Shown: in pieces, positions 22,119 to 26,208 of the stretch | Position numbering within the stretch: the stretch's first letter is position 1 | How the letters are laid out: each line of letters starts with the position of its first letter | NCBI GenBank assembly: GCA_938038825.1 | Contig: CALHST010000201.1 | Coordinates: 1 to 26,208 of the forward strand | Origin: an uncultured Paracoccaceae bacterium | GTDB taxonomy: Bacteria > Pseudomonadota > Alphaproteobacteria > Rhodobacterales > Rhodobacteraceae | Reading direction: 5' to 3' | Length of the DNA: 26,208 nucleotides | Notes under the pieces: generated by a model | Told to the model about the DNA's origin: nothing | What the model saw: the letters and a program-made list of their open reading frames with translations, nothing else | Databases searched by the model: none | Translations under genes and position numbers: made by a program

Positions 22119-23861
22119 TCAACGCATCTCGTTGGCAGGCTCTACCCCCAAGATACCTAAACCCGCAGCAATTACAACGGAAACGGCACGCGTGAGTGCA
22201 ATTTTCGGCAAACTTGCGGCTTCGCTGTCTTGCAAGAAGCGCAATTCGGGATGGTCATTGCCTTTATTCCACAGACCGTGGAAGTCCCCGGCAAGCTCAT
22301 ACAGATAGAATGCGATCCGGTGCGGCTCATTGGCGTCGGCCGCCGCTTCAACCAAACGTGGCCATTCAGCGATCTTGCGGATCAAGGCCAATTCAGAGAC
22401 ATCCGTTAACCCAGACAGGTCCTGCGCTTTCAGAATATCATCTGTTGCGTTCCATCCTTGCTCACCTGCTTTTCGCAAAACCGAAGACACGCGGGCATGG
22501 GCATATTGCACATAAAAAACAGGGTTATCACGACTTTGCTCTAACACTTTGTCGAAATCAAAGTCCAACGGCGCGTCATTCTTGCGCGTCAACATATGAA
22601 ACCGGGTCACATCAGACCCAACTTCATCCACCACGTCACGCAAGGTCACAAAGGTCCCTGCCCGTTTGGACATCTTGAACGGCTCGCCATTCTTATAAAG
22701 CTTCACCAATTGCGTCAGTTTCACATCCAGCGGAGTTTGCCCGTCCGACAGTGCCGAAACCGCGGCTTTCATCCGTTTGACATACCCCCCATGATCCGCA
22801 CCAAACACATCGATCAGCGCATCAAAACCGCGCTGTACCTTGTCATAATGATACGCAATATCTGGCGCAAAATAGGTCCAAGCCCCATCAGACTTCATGA
22901 CAGGGCGGTCCACATCATCCCCATGCTCTGTTGATTTAAACAAAGTCTGCTCACGGGGTTCCCAATCTTCGGGCTTTTTACCTTTGGGCGGCTCCAGCAC
23001 ACCTTCATAGATCAGACCCTTGCTGCGCAAATCATCCAATGCGGCTTCAATGCGCCCTGTCCCGTACAGTGACTTTTCGGAATAAAACACATCCATTTCG
23101 ACGCCCAAAGACTTCAGATCAGCCCGGATCAGATCCATCATCGCTTCTGTTGCATAGTCACGGATCTCAGCCAGCCAAAACTGCTCGCCCTTGCCAACGA
23201 AAACATCACCAACTTTGTCTTTCAGCGCCTGACCAACCGGGATCAAATAGTCGCCCGGATATGTGCCATCTTCAAACGCAACTTCTTGGCCATGCGCTTC
23301 AAGATAGCGCAAATAAACAGACCGGGCGAGAACATCGACCTGCGCACCACCATCATTGATGTAATATTCGCGCGTCACATCGAACCCGGCAAAGTCCAGC
23401 AAAGATGCCAGCGCATCCCCAAACACAGCCCCCCGCGTGTGGCCCACATGCAAAGGCCCAGTAGGATTGGCAGAGACATATTCAACATTGACCCGACGCC
23501 CCTGCCCGGATGACGACCGCCCAAATCCAGTGCCCGTTGAAATCACGGTTCCAATCACAGCTTGCCAAACCGACGCGTCCAACCGCAGGTTCAAAAATCC
23601 GGGCCCTGCCACGTCTGCACTGACAACGCGCGTATCCTTCACCAACTCAGCCGCCAAAGCTTCTGCAATGTCGCGTGGCTTCATCTTGGCTGGCTTGGCC
23701 AAAACCATCGCTGCATTTGTCGCCATGTCCCCATGTGCTGCATCACGTGGCGGCTCCACGGTCACATGACGGGTCTCCAGCCCCACAGGCAAAACACCTG
23801 CGCCCTCCAAAGCAGTCAAAGCATTCAGGACCAAACCGCGGATATCAGCAAAAAGGTTCAT
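22119..23861 (-). CDS. argS: Arginyl-tRNA synthetase
   Basis: A class I synthetase of 580 residues. The N-terminal Add1 domain occupies about residues 1-110, followed by VEYVSANPTGPLHVGHTRGA with the HIGH-type motif HVGH at 138-141. The KMSKS counterpart reads FKMSKRAGTFV, and the C-terminal anticodon-binding domain (NPVFYVQYAHARVSSVLR) completes it. GGGAT lies about eight bases before the ATG at 23861. It starts the run argS, SPOR, nagZ, scpA, scpB on one strand. A 69-81 nt gap after it makes an additional promoter before the SPOR gene possible. Confidence 0.97.
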   Translation of the reverse strand: MNLFADIRGLVLNALTALEGAGVLPVGLETRHVTVEPPRDAAHGDMATNAAMVLAKPAKMKPRDIAEALAAELVKDTRVVSADVAGPGFLNLRLDASVWQAVIGTVISTGTGFGRSSSGQGRRVNVEYVSANPTGPLHVGHTRGAVFGDALASLLDFAGFDVTREYYINDGGAQVDVLARSVYLRYLEAHGQEVAFEDGTYPGDYLIPVGQALKDKVGDVFVGKGEQFWLAEIRDYATEAMMDLIRADLKSLGVEMDVFYSEKSLYGTGRIEAALDDLRSKGLIYEGVLEPPKGKKPEDWEPREQTLFKSTEHGDDVDRPVMKSDGAWTYFAPDIAYHYDKVQRGFDALIDVFGADHGGYVKRMKAAVSALSDGQTPLDVKLTQLVKLYKNGEPFKMSKRAGTFVTLRDVVDEVGSDVTRFHMLTRKNDAPLDFDFDKVLEQSRDNPVFYVQYAHARVSSVLRKAGEQGWNATDDILKAQDLSGLTDVSELALIRKIAEWPRLVEAAADANEPHRIAFYLYELAGDFHGLWNKGNDHPELRFLQDSEAASLPKIALTRAVSVVIAAGLGILGVEPANEMR

Positions 23862-23889
23862 GGATCATATCCCATCTAACGTTGGCGCG

Positions 23890-23917
23890 GGTGTACCAGC
23901 CAAACAGCGCAGGTCAA
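23890..23917 (-). promoter_or_regulatory. Candidate promoter of argS
   Basis: On the minus strand TTGACC (23917 to 23912) is followed after 16 bases by TACACC (23895 to 23890), about 29 bases before the argS ATG and just after repeat copy B. Confidence 0.4.
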
Positions 23918-23930
23918 CAACCCGCTTCTC

Positions 23931-23976
23931 TTTTCTTTTTGCCAAAAATATCCTGGGGTTTGGGGCAACGCCCCAA
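23931..23976 (-). repeat. Dispersed intergenic repeat, copy B (hairpin plus T-rich tail)
   Basis: Minus-strand order: 7-bp stem TTGGGGC/GCCCCAA with loop of 3 (23976-23960), CCCC, then GGATATTTTT and GCAAAAAGAAAA. Same order and orientation as copy A at 10921-10970; the two outer stem pairs differ but remain paired. It lies between the end of dgt and the argS promoter. Confidence 0.6.
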
Positions 23977-24032
23977 GACACGGCGCGCTTGCGCGCAAAA
24001 ACATCCTGTGCCGCTGCAGGCGGCGCCTGTTT

Positions 24033-25181
24033 TCACGACCCTGCTACAAGGCGTGCATGTTCTTGCAATGCAAAACGGTCCGTCATCCCGGAAATGTAAT
24101 CTGACACCAAACGTGCAAGCTGCACGTCGTCCGCCAAAACTGCCTCGACATCTCCTTGCCACCGTCTCGGCAGCAAGTCTGGCTCTGCCATAAACAGTGG
24201 AAACAGATCTTCGACCACACAGGTGACTTCGGCACGTTTTTTCATAACCGACGGCGCTCGGTACATACGCTCAAACAAGAACGCGCGAATTTGTTTCAAG
24301 GCCCGCCACACGTCAGGCGAAAACTGAATAACGGGGGCAGACAAGCCCCGCACATCTTCAACAGACCCAACGCCGCTATTGTGCAAAACGGCACGTGACG
24401 TGTCGATCACATCACTTACCATCACGCCAAACACGCGGCGTAACGCCTCGTGGCGGCGCCGATACGCGTCTAGACTCGGGTATCTTGAATCCACCTCCGC
24501 GTAAGCGTCCCCAATAATCGGCAGCTCTGCGATATCCGCTTCGGAAAACAACCCTGCCCGAAGACCATCATGCAAATCATGGTTATTGTACGCTATATCA
24601 TCGGACAATGCCGCAACTTGCGCCTCGGCGCTGGCATACGTTCCCAGTTCCAGCGAGTGATCCGCATCATAGTCTTCCAATGCAAAGGGCAGTGTCCCAA
24701 CGACCGGACCGTTGTGCTTTGCAATTCCTTCCAGACTTTCCCAAGTCAGGTTCAAACCATCGAAATCGGCATAGTGACGTTCCAGCGAGGTCACGATCTT
24801 AATGGCTTGGGCATTGTGATCAAACCCGCCAAATGGTGCCATCAAAGCAGCCAAAGCATCTTCGCCTGTATGCCCAAATGGCGTGTGGCCCAAGTCATGG
24901 GCCAAGGCCACAGCCTCGGTCAGCTCGGAATTCAGCCCCAACGCACCGGAAATTGTGCGCGCGACTTGCGCCACTTCAATGGTGTGTGTCAGGCGCGTGC
25001 GGTAGAAATCACCCTCATGTTCCACAAAAACCTGCGTCTTATGTTTCAGGCGGCGGAACGCGCTGCAATGAATGATGCGATCCCGGTCCCGTTGAAAACA
25101 TGACCGATGTGCACTTTCATCTTCCAAAAACCGTCGTCCCCGCGACCGCGCGGGCTCGGACGCATATGCTGCCCTGTTCAC
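24033..25181 (-). CDS. dgt: Deoxyguanosinetriphosphate triphosphohydrolase-like dNTPase
   Basis: An HD-domain enzyme that splits dNTPs to nucleoside and triphosphate. The N-terminal SRGRRFLEDESAHRSCFQRD and IIHCSAFRRLKHKTQVF are family hallmarks, followed by the HD metal site with His66 (THTIEV) and His95-Asp96 (LAHDLGHTPFGHTGED). About 382 residues. No ATG fits: I chose GTG 25181, giving (M)NRAAYASEPARSRG; TTG 25214 is the other option. The annotation 'dGTPase-like' is safer than strict dGTPase, as substrate choice varies. It is divergent from the Fe-S carrier gene and followed by repeat copy B. Confidence 0.91.
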   Translation of the reverse strand: MNRAAYASEPARSRGRRFLEDESAHRSCFQRDRDRIIHCSAFRRLKHKTQVFVEHEGDFYRTRLTHTIEVAQVARTISGALGLNSELTEAVALAHDLGHTPFGHTGEDALAALMAPFGGFDHNAQAIKIVTSLERHYADFDGLNLTWESLEGIAKHNGPVVGTLPFALEDYDADHSLELGTYASAEAQVAALSDDIAYNNHDLHDGLRAGLFSEADIAELPIIGDAYAEVDSRYPSLDAYRRRHEALRRVFGVMVSDVIDTSRAVLHNSGVGSVEDVRGLSAPVIQFSPDVWRALKQIRAFLFERMYRAPSVMKKRAEVTCVVEDLFPLFMAEPDLLPRRWQGDVEAVLADDVQLARLVSDYISGMTDRFALQEHARLVAGS

Positions 25182-25198
25182 TTGATTGCCTGCCTGTC

Positions 25199-25227
25199 TT
25201 GTCCCAAGTCCCAAGCCTTTCTATATA
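25199..25227 (+). promoter_or_regulatory. Candidate promoter of the A-type Fe-S carrier gene
   Basis: TTGTCC (25199-25204), 17 bases, then TATATA (25222-25227), about 36 bases before the ATG at 25264. A direct repeat ACCATG-GAA-ACCATG (25239-25253) lies in the predicted transcript start region and includes the inverted repeat CATGG-AAA-CCATG; it could be an operator. Confidence 0.5.
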
Positions 25228-25263
25228 GAGAGCAAGCAACCATGGAAACCATGTGAACACGCA

Positions 25264-25587
25264 ATGAATGTACCCCCAACAGTGACCCCGCGCGCGTTTG
25301 AGCGTCTGAGCGAAATTGGTGCCGCCTCTCAGGGGCAAGCGTTGCGTGTCGCTGTCGAGGGCGGCGGATGTTCTGGCTTTCAATATGAAATCGCGTTGGA
25401 CACCCCCAAGGACGATGATCTGGTGTTGGAAAGCAATGGCGAAAAGGTTCTGATTGATGATGTTTCCCTGCCGTTTCTTGCAGGGGCCACAATCGACTTT
25501 TCAGAAGAACTGATTGGGGCGCGATTTATCATCGACAACCCCAATGCAACGTCCTCGTGCGGATGCGGGACGTCCTTTTCGATGTGA
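25264..25587 (+). CDS. A-type iron-sulfur cluster carrier (IscA/ErpA/SufA family)
   Basis: A 107-residue protein that carries Fe-S clusters to target enzymes. The three cluster-binding cysteines are Cys36 (GGGCSGFQY), Cys99 and Cys101 (SSCGCG), the same spacing as E. coli IscA (35, 99, 101). The frame is open from 25186 but the family start MNVPPTVTPRAFERL is at ATG 25264. ErpA, IscA and SufA cannot be separated from the sequence alone; the absence of neighbouring isc or suf genes makes an ErpA-like stand-alone carrier most likely. It converges on the next gene with a 4-nt gap. Confidence 0.93.
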   Translation: MNVPPTVTPRAFERLSEIGAASQGQALRVAVEGGGCSGFQYEIALDTPKDDDLVLESNGEKVLIDDVSLPFLAGATIDFSEELIGARFIIDNPNATSSCGCGTSFSM

Positions 25588-25591
25588 TCAC

Positions 25592-26208
25592 TCACACCAT
25601 CTGTGGCTGAGACACCCGCGCAAAGCGTTCAAAAAATTCGTCAAATTGCGAAGAACTTGTTTCTGCGGCCTCCAGAAGTTGGCACCCTTCGGCGTCCATC
25701 TGCCCCATCACCAAGGGGCGCATGGAACTCCAATCTGCATTGCGTTCTTCGGAAATGACTTGACCCAATGCGCGCAATGGCTGCGCGGGTGGCGGTGCCA
25801 AATCAATGCGCGCGGGCCCTGGGGCCAGAACAAGTGTAAACGCATCGCGCCCGCAAACCCCGGCCATCCAATTCGTCACAAGATAAGCGTGATAGTCATC
25901 GTGAACCGTGCCGTGCAAAACCTCTTCGGCGCACGCTGATCGCATAGCCGCCATAACAGCGCCACGCCAGATCGCACTTGGCGATTGGCCTGCATAAACC
26001 AAGGCAACGCACACTTCCGCCAGAAGATCATAGTTCTGATCCAGATAAGCCAGCAAACCTGCGAAATGAAGACTTTCGATCGCCGCAGCACCCAAATCTG
26101 GATCCCGTGTCCCGTATTCTGACAAATAGAATACGATATGTGTCAGCTCGTATGCTGCTTTTTTGTTGGGGATCGCAAAAGTGTCTGAGCGCGACAAGAA
26201 CTGGTGCA
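25592..26208 (-). CDS. Unrecognised protein, 5' end beyond the window
   Basis: At least 205 residues; the frame stays open through the window edge and the first possible start in view (TTG 26197) is unconvincing. I do not recognise the family. The N-terminal half is helical and Ala/Leu-rich (AAIESLHFAGLLAYLDQNYDLLAEVCVALVYAG), followed by a short Pro-rich segment (PPPAQPLRAL) and a Glu/Ser-rich C-terminal part ending in SQFDEFFERFARVSQPQMV. No signal peptide, membrane helix or catalytic motif can be seen. Real coding is supported by codon use like that of its neighbours and by the tight, non-overlapping junction with the Fe-S carrier gene. Confidence 0.7.
   Translation of the reverse strand, partial: HQFLSRSDTFAIPNKKAAYELTHIVFYLSEYGTRDPDLGAAAIESLHFAGLLAYLDQNYDLLAEVCVALVYAGQSPSAIWRGAVMAAMRSACAEEVLHGTVHDDYHAYLVTNWMAGVCGRDAFTLVLAPGPARIDLAPPPAQPLRALGQVISEERNADWSSMRPLVMGQMDAEGCQLLEAAETSSSQFDEFFERFARVSQPQMV

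Noticed and set aside
1..26208. CRISPR array, prophage, transposon or defence system
   Set aside because: No direct-repeat array with spacers, no terminal inverted repeats, no integrase, transposase, capsid or nuclease genes in any frame.

Overview
The window is a stretch of ordinary chromosome from an alphaproteobacterium, most likely a marine Rhodobacteraceae (Roseobacter group). Support comes from the class II ribonucleotide reductase, the double-length dCTP deaminase, the order yceD-rpmF-plsX-fabH-ihfA-merR, the order argS-SPOR-nagZ-scpA-scpB, moderate GC content, and Gram-negative envelope genes (porin, BamE, ornithine-lipid acyltransferase). I see no phage genes, transposases, integrases, CRISPR arrays, toxin-antitoxin pairs or defence islands. 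Nearly all genes are intact housekeeping genes.

Layout. (1) Positions 1-2294: 5' part of nrdJ on the minus strand, with a roughly 215-nt structured leader and an NrdR-box promoter in the 527-nt gap that follows. (2) 2822-5361: a small lipoprotein gene on the plus strand, then a minus-strand series of tRNA-Pro(TGG), a DUF192 protein, a two-domain cold-shock protein and pdxH. (3) 5501-6831: fabI and a xanthine phosphoribosyltransferase, sharing a hairpin with the converging porin gene. (4) 8283-10872: an SDR dehydrogenase converging on an Uup-type ABC-F ATPase. (5) 11014-12277: bamE and olsB on the minus strand. (6) 12406-16871: yceD, rpmF, plsX and fabH (ribosome and fatty acid/phospholipid initiation), then ihfA and a MerR-type regulator. 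(7) 16946-18412: tRNA-Pro(GGG), dcd and a small conserved-looking basic protein. (8) 18533-25181: a minus-strand series dgt, argS, SPOR protein, nagZ, scpA, scpB with short overlaps in its second half. (9) 25264-26208: an A-type Fe-S carrier and an unrecognised gene cut by the window edge.

Functional links. Three genes act on deoxynucleotide pools (nrdJ, dcd, dgt) but sit far apart. FabI, FabH, PlsX and OlsB act in lipid synthesis; BamE and the porin belong to the outer membrane; ScpA/ScpB, NagZ and the SPOR protein link chromosome segregation and cell-wall turnover.

The least explained sequence is non-coding: the nrdJ leader, which can fold into a three-way junction followed by two hairpins; a dispersed intergenic repeat present twice in the same orientation with compensatory changes in its stem; and a promoter that would make the ABC-F mRNA leaderless. 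No new multi-gene system is visible. Promoters and RNA folds were judged by eye only.
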